A DNA stretch of 64,000 nucleotides. Source: Janthinobacterium lividum (lineage in GTDB: Bacteria > Pseudomonadota > Gammaproteobacteria > Burkholderiales > Burkholderiaceae_D). Every line of letters starts with the position of its first letter. Positions within the stretch are counted from its first letter, which is position 1. Positions 17,785 to 27,227 of the stretch are shown here, one piece after another. Made by a program: the position numbers and the translations under genes. The stretch is from contig NZ_CP075583.1 of assembly GCF_023509035.1 (NCBI RefSeq), positions 3,224,001 to 3,288,000 of the forward strand, given 5' to 3'. The notes under the pieces are model-generated. The model had not been told where the DNA came from. It worked only from the letters and a program-made list of their open reading frames with translations, and ran no database searches.

Positions 17785-17869
17785 GCGTGTTCCTGGTAGA
17801 CAGTCAGGCCAGCATCATAGCCGAAGCGCCCGTGCCACCGTGTCACCCTTGCCGGGCGTATGACCGCGG

Positions 17870-18373
17870 TTAATTCAGCGGGGCGCTCTTGAGCTGATGC
17901 GTGCGCGCCACTTCCTTCATCGCTTCGAGCAGGTCGTCGCGCAGCTGGCGCGGCAGCTGGCCGAAGAATTCCTCGTCGTTCTGGTCGGCCATTCCGGCCA
18001 GTACGGGCACCAGCGCCTCGCCTTCCGTGGTCAGTTCGATCGAATGCTGGCGGCGGTCGGCCAGCAGGATCGACTTGCTGACCATGCCCTTGCTTTCCAG
18101 GCGGTCGATCAGTTTCGAGACGGCGCCCTTGCTCATGCCCGACACTTGCGCCAGTACCGTGGGCGAGGTGCAACCCAGGCGGAACATTTCGCGCAGCACC
18201 ACCCATTCGGAGACCGTCACGCCATTGGCTTCGGCTTTTTTCTGAAAGCTGTGGGAAACGTGATTGGAAACGAAACGCAGCCAGTAACCGAGATGGGCTT
18301 CCAGCTCGCTGACGGGGACGCTGTTGGGATGGGCGGCTTGCGGTGTGGCGGCCGTTTCAAAATTATGGCTCAT
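17870..18373 (-). CDS. MarR-family transcriptional regulator
   Basis: A 167-residue winged-helix protein with the MarR layout: helix-turn-helix around TSPTVLAQVSGMSKGAVSKLIDRLESKGMV and the wing ILLADRRQHSIELT. I use ATG 18373, which has a strong GGAAGAG ribosome site; the frame continues 11 codons upstream. It may control the adjacent dehydratase gene or itself. The 320-bp upstream region is AT-rich and contains two inverted repeats that could be operators. Confidence 0.85.
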   Translation of the reverse strand: MSHNFETAATPQAAHPNSVPVSELEAHLGYWLRFVSNHVSHSFQKKAEANGVTVSEWVVLREMFRLGCTSPTVLAQVSGMSKGAVSKLIDRLESKGMVSKSILLADRRQHSIELTTEGEALVPVLAGMADQNDEEFFGQLPRQLRDDLLEAMKEVARTHQLKSAPLN

Positions 18374-18693
18374 TTCTCTTCCTTCACTGGGCGGCGTTGC
18401 CGGCATGGTTCAGGCCTTCACGCTTGCTGTCGAGTGGTTTGTTTGGGAACAATCATCGTGCTTGAGGTATTTCTAACACTGTTTTCACAGGAAATCACTT
18501 ACCGGCAAAGAGTTTTTCCTTTTTTCTTGCTGTAGATAGATAAAAAGCAATAACAAGCAAATAATCGTATAGCTGGACAGGAAGATTAAAAAAATAACTC
18601 ATGTTGTATCAATGGTAACATGAATTTTGCCGAATTGATAAATATTTCAATTACGATCAATGTCGAATAGCACATGCCTGTTGCCGGCGCCCT
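18374..18693. other. AT-rich intergenic region with two inverted repeats
   Basis: No gene is visible in these 320 bases, which are much richer in A and T than the flanking genes. CATGTT-N11-AACATG spans 18600-18622 and AATTGA-N8-TCAATT spans 18633-18652. Both lie upstream of the marR start and could be regulator-binding sites. I see no clear sigma-70 hexamer pair. Confidence 0.5.
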
Positions 18694-19575
18694 TCAGATG
18701 AACCGTTCCACCAGAAAATCGACGAAGCTGCGCAATTTGGGCGAACGATAGCGGTCCGGCAGGTAGACCACGCTCAAGGGGCGGCTGGGCAATGCATGCG
18801 TGGGGAATAGCTGGACCAGGCGGCCCGCCTGCACGTCAGTTTCCAGCAGGAAGGTCGGTTGCAGCACGATGCCCATGCCATGCAATGCGGCAACGCGTAG
18901 CGCCTGGCCGTGATTGACTTGCAGGCGGCCCGAGACGGGCACGCTGCATACATCGTCCTGCTGGCCTGTCAAACGCCAGTGCGCCAGGGCGGCGGGCGAG
19001 AAGGACAGGCATTCGTGCTGGCTCAGGTCGGCCGGCTGGCGCGGTGTTCCCTTGCGCGCCAGATAGTCGGGAGAGGCGCAGATCATCAGCCGGTACGGTG
19101 CCAGCGGCCTGGCGATCAGCGTCGAATCAGGCAGCTGGCCGATACGGATGGCGGCCTCGAAGCCTTCCTCCACCAGGTCGACCACGCGGTCGCTCAGGGC
19201 CACATCGATGCTCACTTCGGGATAGCGTTCCAGATACACGGCCATGGCGGGCATCAGTGCTTCCGCGCCGAAGGTGAGGGGCGCCGTGATGCGCAGCTTT
19301 CCGGCGGGCGCCAGTTGCAGGTTTTGCGCCTGGACATCGGTTTCGCTCACCAGCCTGAGGATTTCCTTGCAGCGCGCGTAGTAATCCTCGCCGAAGGCGG
19401 TCAGATGCTGGCGCCGGGTGGTGCGCTGGAGCAGTTGCATGCCCAGGCGTTTTTCCAGCGTCCGCAGATGGTTGCCGGCCATCGTCGCGGAGATCCCGCA
19501 GGCGGCCGCGGCCGCGCTCAGACTGCCTTTCTCAACGGCCAGTACGTACACCTTCATGCTGTCGAGCAAATCCAT
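18694..19575 (-). CDS. LysR-family transcriptional regulator
   Basis: A 293-residue protein with the N-terminal LysR helix-turn-helix (MDLLDSMKVYVLAVEKGSLSAAAAACGISATMAGNHLRTLE in outline) and a C-terminal periplasmic-binding-like effector domain starting near GKLRITAPLTFG. RBS GAGGA precedes the ATG. It is divergent from the zinc-type oxidoreductase gene, with 123 bp between, the classic arrangement in which the regulator controls its divergent neighbour. Confidence 0.9.
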   Translation of the reverse strand: MDLLDSMKVYVLAVEKGSLSAAAAACGISATMAGNHLRTLEKRLGMQLLQRTTRRQHLTAFGEDYYARCKEILRLVSETDVQAQNLQLAPAGKLRITAPLTFGAEALMPAMAVYLERYPEVSIDVALSDRVVDLVEEGFEAAIRIGQLPDSTLIARPLAPYRLMICASPDYLARKGTPRQPADLSQHECLSFSPAALAHWRLTGQQDDVCSVPVSGRLQVNHGQALRVAALHGMGIVLQPTFLLETDVQAGRLVQLFPTHALPSRPLSVVYLPDRYRSPKLRSFVDFLVERFI

Positions 19576-19698
19576 TGGTAATCCTCAGTGTTAAATCATT
19601 GAATCAAACCATAGTTTATCTATTTATGATTATAAATGACACTGATGTTTTCCCGCCAGCCTGCGGCCACCCTGACACACATCGATTGAGAACAGACC

Positions 19699-20703
19699 AT
19701 GAAAGCCATACAACTGACCGCTCCTTCCCTTACCGCGTTTCGCCAGACCGAGCTGCCCGAGCCGCAGGCCGGCCGGGGTGAAGTGCTGCTGCGCCTGCGC
19801 GCCGCCACGCTGAACTTCCTGGACGTGGCCATTGCGACGGGCAACTTTGCCGGCGGGGCCTTTCCGCTGATCCCCGTCGCCGACGGTGCGGGCGAAGTGG
19901 CGGCGCTGGGCGACGGCGTCAGCGGCCTGGCCGTCGGCGACCGCGTCATCCCGCACTTCATGCCGAACTGGCAGGGCGGCGCCATTTCGCCGCACAACGT
20001 CGGCGCGATGCGCGGCGTCACCTTGCCGGGCTCGCTGGCCGAGTACGTGACCGTCCCCGTTGCCAGCCTGGTCCCCTTGCCGGCCCACCTTGATTTCGTC
20101 CAGGGTGCGGCGCTGCCCATCGCGGCGACGACGGCCTGGAATGCCGTGCGTTCGGCGCAGGTGCGCCCAGGATCGGTCGTGTTGCTGTTGGGAACGGGCG
20201 GCGTCAGCCTCTTTGCCTTGCAGTTCGCCAAGGCCTCGGGCGCCACGGTGATCCTGGCGTCGTCCAGCGATGAAAAGCTGGAACGGGCGCGCCAGCTGGG
20301 CGCCGATCACCTGATCAACTACCGGACCACGCCGGCCTGGGACGCGGAAGTGCTGAAACTGACCGCTGGGCGGGGCGCCGACCTGGTGGTCGAGACGGTG
20401 GGCGGTGCCACCATCGTGCGCTCGCTCAACGCGGCGGCGGTGGGCGGCACGGTCTTCACGGTGGGCTTTGTCGGCGGCACGGCCGCCAGCATCGACTTGC
20501 TGCCCGTCATCGTCAAGGCCTTGCGCATCGTCGGCAACAACACCGGTTCCGTGGCCGACCTGGCGCAGGCGGCCCAGGCCATCGCCGCGCATGGCATCGT
20601 GCCCGTCATCGACCGCGTGTTCAGCATCGATGACACGGCCGAAGCGTATGCGGAGCTGGCTGCCGGCGGGCGCCACTTCGGCAAGCTTGCCATTGCGCAC
20701 TGA
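19699..20703 (+). CDS. Quinone oxidoreductase-like zinc-independent alcohol dehydrogenase (MDR family)
   Basis: A 334-residue medium-chain dehydrogenase/reductase with an N-terminal GroES-like domain (IPVADGAGEVAALGDGV) and a C-terminal Rossmann domain (LLGTGGVSLFALQFAK, then GADLVVETVGG). It has the NAD(P)-binding loop but not the clustered cysteines of structural-zinc alcohol dehydrogenases. It probably reduces quinones or enones with NADPH. It is likely the target of the divergent LysR regulator. Confidence 0.85.
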   Translation: MKAIQLTAPSLTAFRQTELPEPQAGRGEVLLRLRAATLNFLDVAIATGNFAGGAFPLIPVADGAGEVAALGDGVSGLAVGDRVIPHFMPNWQGGAISPHNVGAMRGVTLPGSLAEYVTVPVASLVPLPAHLDFVQGAALPIAATTAWNAVRSAQVRPGSVVLLLGTGGVSLFALQFAKASGATVILASSSDEKLERARQLGADHLINYRTTPAWDAEVLKLTAGRGADLVVETVGGATIVRSLNAAAVGGTVFTVGFVGGTAASIDLLPVIVKALRIVGNNTGSVADLAQAAQAIAAHGIVPVIDRVFSIDDTAEAYAELAAGGRHFGKLAIAH

Positions 20704-20758
20704 GCCGGTAAGGCCAGGTCTTGCCCGGTGAGGGCTTGCGCCACCGGCGGCGGCGTCG

Positions 20759-21520
20759 TCAGGCGGCCACGCGCACTTTCACGTTGGCGTCGCGCAAGAC
20801 CTGGGCAAAGCGGGGCGGCGGCGGCGCATCCGTAAACAGGATGTCGACTTGCGCCAGGTCGGCCAGGCGCACCAACGCCTTGCGGCCGAATTTATGCTGG
20901 TCGGCCACCAGCCACACTTCGCGCGACTGCTCGATGATGGCTTGCGCCACCTTCACTTCGCGCGCGTCGAAGTCGCGCAGGCTGCCGTCTTCGTCGATGC
21001 TGGAAATACCGATGATGCCGATGTCGACCTTGAACTGGCGGATGAAGTCGATGGTGGCTTCGCCCACGATGCCACGGTCGCGCCCGCGCACCACGCCGCC
21101 GGCCACGATGACTTCGCAGGCGGCGTTGTCGGCCAGGATGGCGGCCACGTTCAAGTTGTTCGTCACCACGTGCAAGCCCGTGTGCCGGCCCAGCGCGCGC
21201 GCCACTTCCTCGGTCGTCGTGCCGATATTGATCAGCAGTGAACAGCCGTGCGGCACCTGCGCGGCGACGGCGGCCGCGATGCGCCGCTTGGCGTCGCTGT
21301 TGAACACTTGCCGCTGGCTGTAATCGATGTTTTCCACGGACGAGGGCAAGCCGACGCCGCCGTGGTAGCGGGCCAGCAGGCGCGCTTCTTCCATCTGCTT
21401 GACGTCGCGGCGCACGGTTTGCGGCGTCACGTCCAGCTGCTGTGCCAGCTCTTCGACGGACATGGTGACCTTCTCGCGCACCACTTCGAGCAGGCGGCGC
21501 TGGCGGGGATTCAAAATCAT
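20759..21520 (-). CDS. glpR: DeoR-family repressor of the glycerol regulon
   Basis: A 253-residue DeoR-type repressor: N-terminal helix-turn-helix (VEELAQQLDVTPQTVRRDVKQME) followed by a sugar-phosphate-sensing domain with INIGTTTEEVARAL and the D-x-x-K region near VADQHKFGRKA. Position next to glpD and the glycerol importer identifies it as GlpR, expected to release DNA when glycerol-3-phosphate accumulates. It is transcribed away from glpD across a 193-bp region holding tandem AAACGAACAA repeats. Confidence 0.9.
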   Translation of the reverse strand: MILNPRQRRLLEVVREKVTMSVEELAQQLDVTPQTVRRDVKQMEEARLLARYHGGVGLPSSVENIDYSQRQVFNSDAKRRIAAAVAAQVPHGCSLLINIGTTTEEVARALGRHTGLHVVTNNLNVAAILADNAACEVIVAGGVVRGRDRGIVGEATIDFIRQFKVDIGIIGISSIDEDGSLRDFDAREVKVAQAIIEQSREVWLVADQHKFGRKALVRLADLAQVDILFTDAPPPPRFAQVLRDANVKVRVAA

Positions 21521-21542
21521 GGGCTGTCTCTTTAAAAATCAC

Positions 21543-21562
21543 AAACGAACAAAAACGAACAA
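21543..21562. promoter_or_regulatory. Tandem 10-bp repeats, candidate GlpR operator
   Basis: AAACGAACAA occurs twice head-to-tail with a period of exactly 10 bases, one DNA turn. It lies 22 bases upstream of the glpR start in the glpR-glpD divergent region. A further ATTCGAAT palindrome lies at 21622-21629. The A/T-flanked CGAA cores resemble half-sites of GlpR/DeoR-type repressors, so this is a likely site for repression of both directions. Binding is inferred. Confidence 0.55.
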
Positions 21563-21713
21563 GTTGTGATGAAAATATGTTGCTATGGGTTCGTATTCTG
21601 GCGTAATCTTATCCATATTGCATTCGAATTACATCTGTATTGATCTTAACGACAGTCACCGGCGATGCCTAGTCTTTCCTCGCCGGCCTTTCCCCGACAG
21701 ACACGGAGTCCCG

Positions 21714-23267
21714 ATGGCCGCAGCACAGCAAGGTGTGGAGACAACGATGGCATGCGACGTGCTGGTGGTGGGTGGCGGCATCAATGGCGCCGGCATCGCG
21801 CGCGATGCGGCCGGACGGGGCTTGTCCGTGGTGCTGTGCGAAAAGGACGACCTGGCTTCCCACACTTCGTCCGCATCGACCAAGCTGATACACGGCGGCC
21901 TGCGCTACCTCGAATACTATAAGTTCGGCCTCGTGCGCAAGGCGCTGATCGAGCGCGAAGTGCTGCTGCGCTCTGCACCGCACATCATGTGGCCGCTGCG
22001 CTTCGTCATGCCGCACGCCAAGGGCCAGCGCCCGGCCTGGCTGATACGCGCCGGCCTGTTCCTCTACGACATGCTGGCGAAGCGGGAAATCCTGCCTGCC
22101 TCCAGCGGCATCGACCTGACCCGCCACGCGGCCGGCACACCGTTAAAACCCGAGTTCAAGCGCGGCTTCGTGTATTCCGACGGCTGGGTCGACGATGCGC
22201 GCCTGGTGGTGCTGAACGCCGTCGACGCGGCGGACAAGGGCGCGCACGTGCTGACGCAGACGCGCTGCACGATGCTGGCGCGCGAGGGTGACGGTGAGTC
22301 CTGGATGGCCACCCTGCAGCATGCCAGCGGCAGGCAGACGCTGGTGCGCGCGCGCAGCGTCGTCAATGCGGCCGGGCCATGGACGGCCGAATTCCTGCAA
22401 CAGGCGGCGCCCGGTGGACAGGGGCGGCATTTGCGCCTGATTAAGGGCAGCCATATCGTCGTCAAGCGCCTGTTCGAGCATGATCATGCCTATATCTTCC
22501 AGCATCCGGACGGGCGCATCGTATTTGCCATTCCGTATGAGCACGATTTCACCCTGATCGGCACCACCGATCTCGATTACCACGGCGACACTGGCAAGGT
22601 GGAAATCGATGACGAGGAAATTCGTTACTTGTGCGAGCTTTCCAGTTACTATTTCAGCAAGCCCGTCAATCCTGCCGACGTGGTCTGGACGTATGCCGGC
22701 GTGCGTCCGCTGGTGGAAGACGCGGCGGCTGACGCCAAGGCTGTCACGCGCGATTACCGCTTCGAGCTGGACCAGGAAGGTGCGCCGCTGCTCAGTGTTT
22801 TCGGCGGCAAGATCACCACCTTCCGCAAGCTGGCTGAGGAGGCAATGGATATGCTGGCGCCCTTGCTGGGCAATACGCTGCCGGCCTGGACAGCCAGCGC
22901 CTGCCTGCCCGGTGGCGACGTGTATGGCGCCGTGCCGCAGAACCGCTCCGTGCGCGAGTTCGGCCAGTTCGTGCAAGGCTTGCAGCGCGAGTACCCTTGG
23001 CTGCCGGCGGCGCTGGTGGCGCGCTATGCGCGCGCTTACGGCACGCGCATTCACGTGCTGTTGGCAGGGCGGTCGGAGGTGGCGGCCATGGGCGAGGAAA
23101 TTGCCGCCGGCCTGTACGCGGCGGAAGTCGACTATTTGCGGCGCCATGAATGGGCCGTCAGCGCGGCCGACATCCTGTGGCGGCGCTCCAAGCTGGGCCT
23201 GCACCTGCCGCGCGAGACGGCGGGCATGCTCGACGCCTGGCTGCTGCAGCATCCGTTGTTGCCCTAA
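21714..23267 (+). CDS. glpD: Aerobic glycerol-3-phosphate dehydrogenase
   Basis: A 517-residue FAD enzyme that oxidises glycerol-3-phosphate to dihydroxyacetone phosphate and feeds electrons to the quinone pool at the inner membrane. The FAD motif VLVVGGGINGAGIARDAAGRG is near the N-terminus. TSSASTKLIHGGLRYLEYY and GSHIVVKRL follow the family closely. Two starts are plausible: 21714 (GGAG five bases upstream) and 21747 (GGAG six bases upstream, giving an N-terminus nearer to the E. coli length). It heads the glycerol cluster and is divergent from glpR. Confidence 0.95.
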   Translation: MAAAQQGVETTMACDVLVVGGGINGAGIARDAAGRGLSVVLCEKDDLASHTSSASTKLIHGGLRYLEYYKFGLVRKALIEREVLLRSAPHIMWPLRFVMPHAKGQRPAWLIRAGLFLYDMLAKREILPASSGIDLTRHAAGTPLKPEFKRGFVYSDGWVDDARLVVLNAVDAADKGAHVLTQTRCTMLAREGDGESWMATLQHASGRQTLVRARSVVNAAGPWTAEFLQQAAPGGQGRHLRLIKGSHIVVKRLFEHDHAYIFQHPDGRIVFAIPYEHDFTLIGTTDLDYHGDTGKVEIDDEEIRYLCELSSYYFSKPVNPADVVWTYAGVRPLVEDAAADAKAVTRDYRFELDQEGAPLLSVFGGKITTFRKLAEEAMDMLAPLLGNTLPAWTASACLPGGDVYGAVPQNRSVREFGQFVQGLQREYPWLPAALVARYARAYGTRIHVLLAGRSEVAAMGEEIAAGLYAAEVDYLRRHEWAVSAADILWRRSKLGLHLPRETAGMLDAWLLQHPLLP

Positions 23268-23341
23268 GAAGGTCACGTTGGCGACCGCGCCCCGCAGAGG
23301 GTGCGGCGAAGAATAAGAAACCATCACTGGAGGAGAAGCGC

Positions 23342-24437
23342 GTGCAACTGGTACTGGACAAGATCAGCAGGAAGCAGGGGGCTGACGACTTTTTATATCC
23401 GATGTCGCTGGCGTTGGTGCCAGGCGCCATCAACGTCTTGCTGGGCACCACGCGTGCCGGCAAGACGACCCTGATGCGCGTGATGGCGGGCCTGGACAAG
23501 CCCAGCGGTGGCACCGTCACGGCCGATGGTGTTGACGTGACGGGCGTGCCCGTCAGCAAGCGCAACCTGGCCATGGTGTACCAGCAATTCATCAACTATC
23601 CGGCCTTCACCGTCTACGACAATATCGCCTCGCCCTTGCGCTTGCGCAAGGTGCCCGAGGAACAGATACGCGCGAAAGTGCTGGCGCTGGCCGAGCGTCT
23701 GCATATCACGCCGTATCTGCAGCGCACGCCTGGAGAATTGTCGGGCGGCCAGCAGCAGCGCACGGCGCTGGGACGCGCGCTGATCAAGGATGCGTCCCTG
23801 TTGCTGCTCGATGAGCCCTTGGTGAACCTCGACTACAAACTGCGCGAGGAATTGCGCCGCGAATTGACGGAACTGTTTTTCCAGCGGCAGCACGACGGTC
23901 GTATATGCGACCACGGAACCGCTGGAAGCGCTGCAGCTGGGCGGCCACGTGGCCGTGCTGCACGAAGGACGCTTGCTGCAGCAGGGCCCGACCCTGGACG
24001 TCTTCAACGCCCCCAATTCCATCGACGTGGCGCGCACCTTCAGCGACCCGCCCATCAACCTGATTCCCGCACGCGTGGATGCGCAGGGCGTGGCGCAGGC
24101 GGCCGATGGCTTGTCCATTCACTTGAGCGGCGAACAGCGCGCCTGCCTGGGCGACAGCACGGAGGTGATCCTCGGCGTGCGCGCGCACAGCCTGCATCTG
24201 TCGCCGCAGTCCGATGGCGACGTGGCCATCGCGACGCAGGTGGACCTGGCGGAAATCAGCGGCTCGGAAACCTATGTGCATGCGCGCCGCGGCGAGCTGG
24301 CTCTGGTGGCGCAGCTCGGCGGCGTGCACAAGCTGGAGATCGGCAGCGCCTGCACCGTGTATTGCCAGCCGCATGCCTTGCTGATTTTCGCCAACGATGG
24401 TGGCTTGTTGTTTGCCCCGCAGACAGGGAGCATCTGA
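23342..24437 (+). CDS. glpS: Glycerol ABC importer ATPase 1 (frameshifted as read)
   Basis: One of two ATPases of a glycerol importer of the GlpSTPQUV type. It starts at GTG after GGAGGAGAAG. Motifs: Walker A GTTRAGKTT, intact signature LSGGQQQR, Walker B LLLLDEPLVNLD, then a TOBE-like C-terminal domain. The H-loop, normally Y-V-T-H-D-Q, reads YATTEP, so the switch histidine is missing. The frame breaks at the T5 run 23876-23880. Removing one T gives TELFSSGSTTVVYATTEP and a 364-residue protein. The missing histidine here complements the degenerate signature in the second ATPase, so the pair would have one good and one poor ATP site. Confidence 0.88.
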
Positions 24438-24438
24438 C

Positions 24439-25539
24439 ATGGCGCGCATCGAACTGCTTGACCTGGCCCACGCCTACAAACCGAACCCGACGGCCCCCGC
24501 CGACTATGCGCTGCGGCCCATGAGCATGGAGTGGCAAGACGGCGGCGCCTACGCCTTGCTGGGGCCTTCCGGCTGCGGCAAGACGACCTTGCTCAATATC
24601 ATCTCCGGCCTGGTGAAACCGTCGCATGGCAAGGTGCTGTTCGACGGCAAGGATGTGACGCAGCTGCCGACTGAGGCGAGGAATATCGCGCAAGTGTTCC
24701 AGTTTCCTGTCATTTACGACACCATGACCGTGCACGACAACCTGGCCTTTCCGTTGCGTAATCGCGGCTGGAAAGAGAGCGAGGTGAAAAAGCGCGTGCA
24801 GCAGGTGGCGCAGATGCTGGAATTGACGGGCGACTTGAAGTTGCGCGCCAGCGGCTTGTCCGTGGACGCCAAGCAAAAGATTTCGCTGGGCCGCGGCCTC
24901 GTGCGTCCCGACGTGGCGGCCGTGCTGTTCGACGAACCGCTGACGGTGATCGACCCGCATTTGAAATGGCTGCTGCGCAGAAAGTTGAAGGAAATCCACC
25001 ACGAACTGAAACTGTCATTGATCTACGTCACGCACGACCAGGTGGAAGCGCTGACCTTTGCCGACCAGGTGGTCGTCATGACGCAGGGCGAAGTGGTGCA
25101 GACGGGCAGCGCGCAAGCGCTGTTCGAGGAACCCGAGCACACGTTTGTCGGTTATTTCATCGGCAACCCGGGCATGAACTTGCTCGATTGCACCTTGGAC
25201 GATGGCGGCTTGCGCGTGGCGGGACAGGCGCTGGCCGTGTCCGCTGTCGCCCGCGCGGCGCTCTCCGGCGCGCAAGGGAAAATCACCGTGGGCGTGCGGC
25301 CGGAATTCGTCGAATGCCTGACGGTGGGCAAGGGTGGCGAGGGTAGCGACCATTGTCTGGACGCCACGGTGACGGCCGTGCGCAACATGGGCACGCATTA
25401 CCTGGCGGAATTCCAGCTGGGCGGTGCCACGGTGGCGGCCAAGCTGCGCGCCATCGACGCGGTGGCGGGGGATGCTATGCGGCTGCGCTTTCCGCCGCAA
25501 CGTACCTTGTTCTATGTCAACGATAAGCGGGTGGCCTGA
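24439..25539 (+). CDS. glpT: Glycerol ABC importer ATPase 2
   Basis: A 366-residue MalK-like ATPase with Walker A GPSGCGKTT, Walker B VLFDEPLTVID and an intact H-loop YVTHDQVEAL, followed by a TOBE domain (from about 250). The signature motif is degenerate: LSVDAKQKISLGRGL replaces LSGGQ. It begins one base after the glpS stop and its stop overlaps the next start. The name follows the rhizobial glycerol operon and is not the E. coli glycerol-3-phosphate antiporter of the same symbol. Confidence 0.88.
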   Translation: MARIELLDLAHAYKPNPTAPADYALRPMSMEWQDGGAYALLGPSGCGKTTLLNIISGLVKPSHGKVLFDGKDVTQLPTEARNIAQVFQFPVIYDTMTVHDNLAFPLRNRGWKESEVKKRVQQVAQMLELTGDLKLRASGLSVDAKQKISLGRGLVRPDVAAVLFDEPLTVIDPHLKWLLRRKLKEIHHELKLSLIYVTHDQVEALTFADQVVVMTQGEVVQTGSAQALFEEPEHTFVGYFIGNPGMNLLDCTLDDGGLRVAGQALAVSAVARAALSGAQGKITVGVRPEFVECLTVGKGGEGSDHCLDATVTAVRNMGTHYLAEFQLGGATVAAKLRAIDAVAGDAMRLRFPPQRTLFYVNDKRVA

Positions 25540-26423
25540 TGATACATAACGGTAAAACCGATAACAACCGCCGCGCCTGGCTTTTGATCCTGCCCGTGCT
25601 GCTGTGCGTGGCTTTTTCCGCCATCCTGCCCCTGATGACGGTGGTGAACTATTCCGTGCAGGATATCCTGAGTCCCACGCAAAAGGTGTTTGTGGGCACG
25701 GAGTGGTTCCGCATGGTCATGCTGGACGGCGACTTGCACAGCGCCTTGCTGCGCCAGTTGCTGTTTTCCGGCTCCGTGCTGGCGATCCAGATTCCGCTGG
25801 GTATTCTGATTGCCCTGTGCATGCCGGCCGACGGCTGGAAGGCGTCGCTGGCACTGGTGCTGATCGCGCTGCCCTTGCTGATACCCTGGAACGTGGTGGG
25901 CACCATCTGGCAAATCTTTGGCCGCGGCGACATTGGCCTGATGGGCTATACCCTGAATCAGCTGGGCTTTGACTACAACTACAACGGCAATTCGCTCGAC
26001 GCCTGGCTGACGGTGATGGTGATGGATATCTGGCACTGGACGCCTTTGGTTGTGCTGCTGTGCTATGCGGGCTTGCGCGCCATTCCCGACGCGTATTACC
26101 AGGCGGCACGCATCGACGGCGCCTCGCGCCTGGCCGTGTTCCGCTACATCCAGCTGCCGAAACTGCGCAATGTGCTGATGATCGCCGTCTTGCTGCGCTT
26201 CATGGACAGTTTCATGATCTACACGGAACCGTTCGTGCTGACGGGCGGCGGGCCGGGCAATGCCACCACATTCCTGTCGCAGTACCTGACGCAAAAGGCC
26301 GTGGGCCAGTTCGACCTGGGTCCGGCGTCCGCGTTTTCCCTGATTTACTTCCTCATCATCCTGCTGTTCTGCTTTGTGCTGTACACGTGGATGCAGAGAG
26401 TCGGCACGGGAGACCAGAAATGA
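25539..26423 (+). CDS. glpP: Glycerol ABC importer permease 1
   Basis: A 294-residue inner-membrane permease with about six transmembrane helices. The EAA loop that docks onto the ATPase is visible at YYQAARIDGASRLAVFRYIQLP. Its ATG overlaps the stop of the upstream ATPase gene by one base and its stop overlaps the next permease start (ATGA), so the operon is translationally coupled. Confidence 0.9.
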   Translation: MIHNGKTDNNRRAWLLILPVLLCVAFSAILPLMTVVNYSVQDILSPTQKVFVGTEWFRMVMLDGDLHSALLRQLLFSGSVLAIQIPLGILIALCMPADGWKASLALVLIALPLLIPWNVVGTIWQIFGRGDIGLMGYTLNQLGFDYNYNGNSLDAWLTVMVMDIWHWTPLVVLLCYAGLRAIPDAYYQAARIDGASRLAVFRYIQLPKLRNVLMIAVLLRFMDSFMIYTEPFVLTGGGPGNATTFLSQYLTQKAVGQFDLGPASAFSLIYFLIILLFCFVLYTWMQRVGTGDQK

Positions 26424-27226
26424 TGCACAAGAAAATGAGCAGCGCCATCCTCGCCGTCTTTTTGCTCGCGTCCCTGTTGCCCATCTACTGGATGCTCAAC
26501 ATGTCGCTCAAGACCAACGAGGAAATCGTCGGCGTGCTGAGCCTGTGGCCCCAGCAACTGACGTTCGCCAACTACCACACGATCTTCACGGACCGTTCCT
26601 GGTACAGCGGCTACATCAATTCCATGATTTACGTGGCCTTGAACATGGTGATGTCGGTCACCGTTGCCTTGCCGGCCGCATATGCCTTCTCCCGCTACAA
26701 CTTCGTGGGCGACAAGCATCTGTTCTTCTGGCTGTTGACCAACCGCATGACGCCGCCTGCCGTCTTCCTCGTGCCCTTCTTCCAGCTGTATTCGACGGTG
26801 GGCTTGATGGATACGCATTTGGCCGTGGCCTTGGCGCACATGGTCTTCAACGTGCCGCTGGCCGTGTGGATACTGGAAGGTTTCATGTCTGGCGTGCCCA
26901 AGGAAATCGACGAGACGGCGTATATCGACGGCTACAGCTTCCCGCGCTTCTTCATCCGCATCTTCTTGCCAATGATCAAGTCAGGCGTGGGCGTGACGGC
27001 ATTCTTTTGCTTCATGTTCAGCTGGGTGGAGTTGCTGCTGGCGCGCACCTTGACGTCCGTCAATGCCAAGCCGATTGCCGCCACCATGACGCGCACCGTG
27101 TCGGCGGCTGGCATGGACTGGGGCGTGCTGGCGGCCGCAGGCGTGCTGACCATCGTGCCCGGCGCGCTGGTGATTTGGTTCGTGCGGCATTACATAGCCA
27201 AGGGTTTTGCGATGGGGAGGGTGTGA
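26420..27226 (+). CDS. glpQ: Glycerol ABC importer permease 2
   Basis: A 268-residue binding-protein-dependent transport permease (six helices predicted by eye). The EAA loop reads EIDETAYIDGYSFPRFFIRI. The start is the ATG at 26420, inside the preceding gene's ATGA stop; a second ATG follows immediately at 26423. The reading frame is open far upstream but that part overlaps the first permease and is not real. Confidence 0.9.
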   Translation: MMHKKMSSAILAVFLLASLLPIYWMLNMSLKTNEEIVGVLSLWPQQLTFANYHTIFTDRSWYSGYINSMIYVALNMVMSVTVALPAAYAFSRYNFVGDKHLFFWLLTNRMTPPAVFLVPFFQLYSTVGLMDTHLAVALAHMVFNVPLAVWILEGFMSGVPKEIDETAYIDGYSFPRFFIRIFLPMIKSGVGVTAFFCFMFSWVELLLARTLTSVNAKPIAATMTRTVSAAGMDWGVLAAAGVLTIVPGALVIWFVRHYIAKGFAMGRV

Positions 27227-27227
27227 T

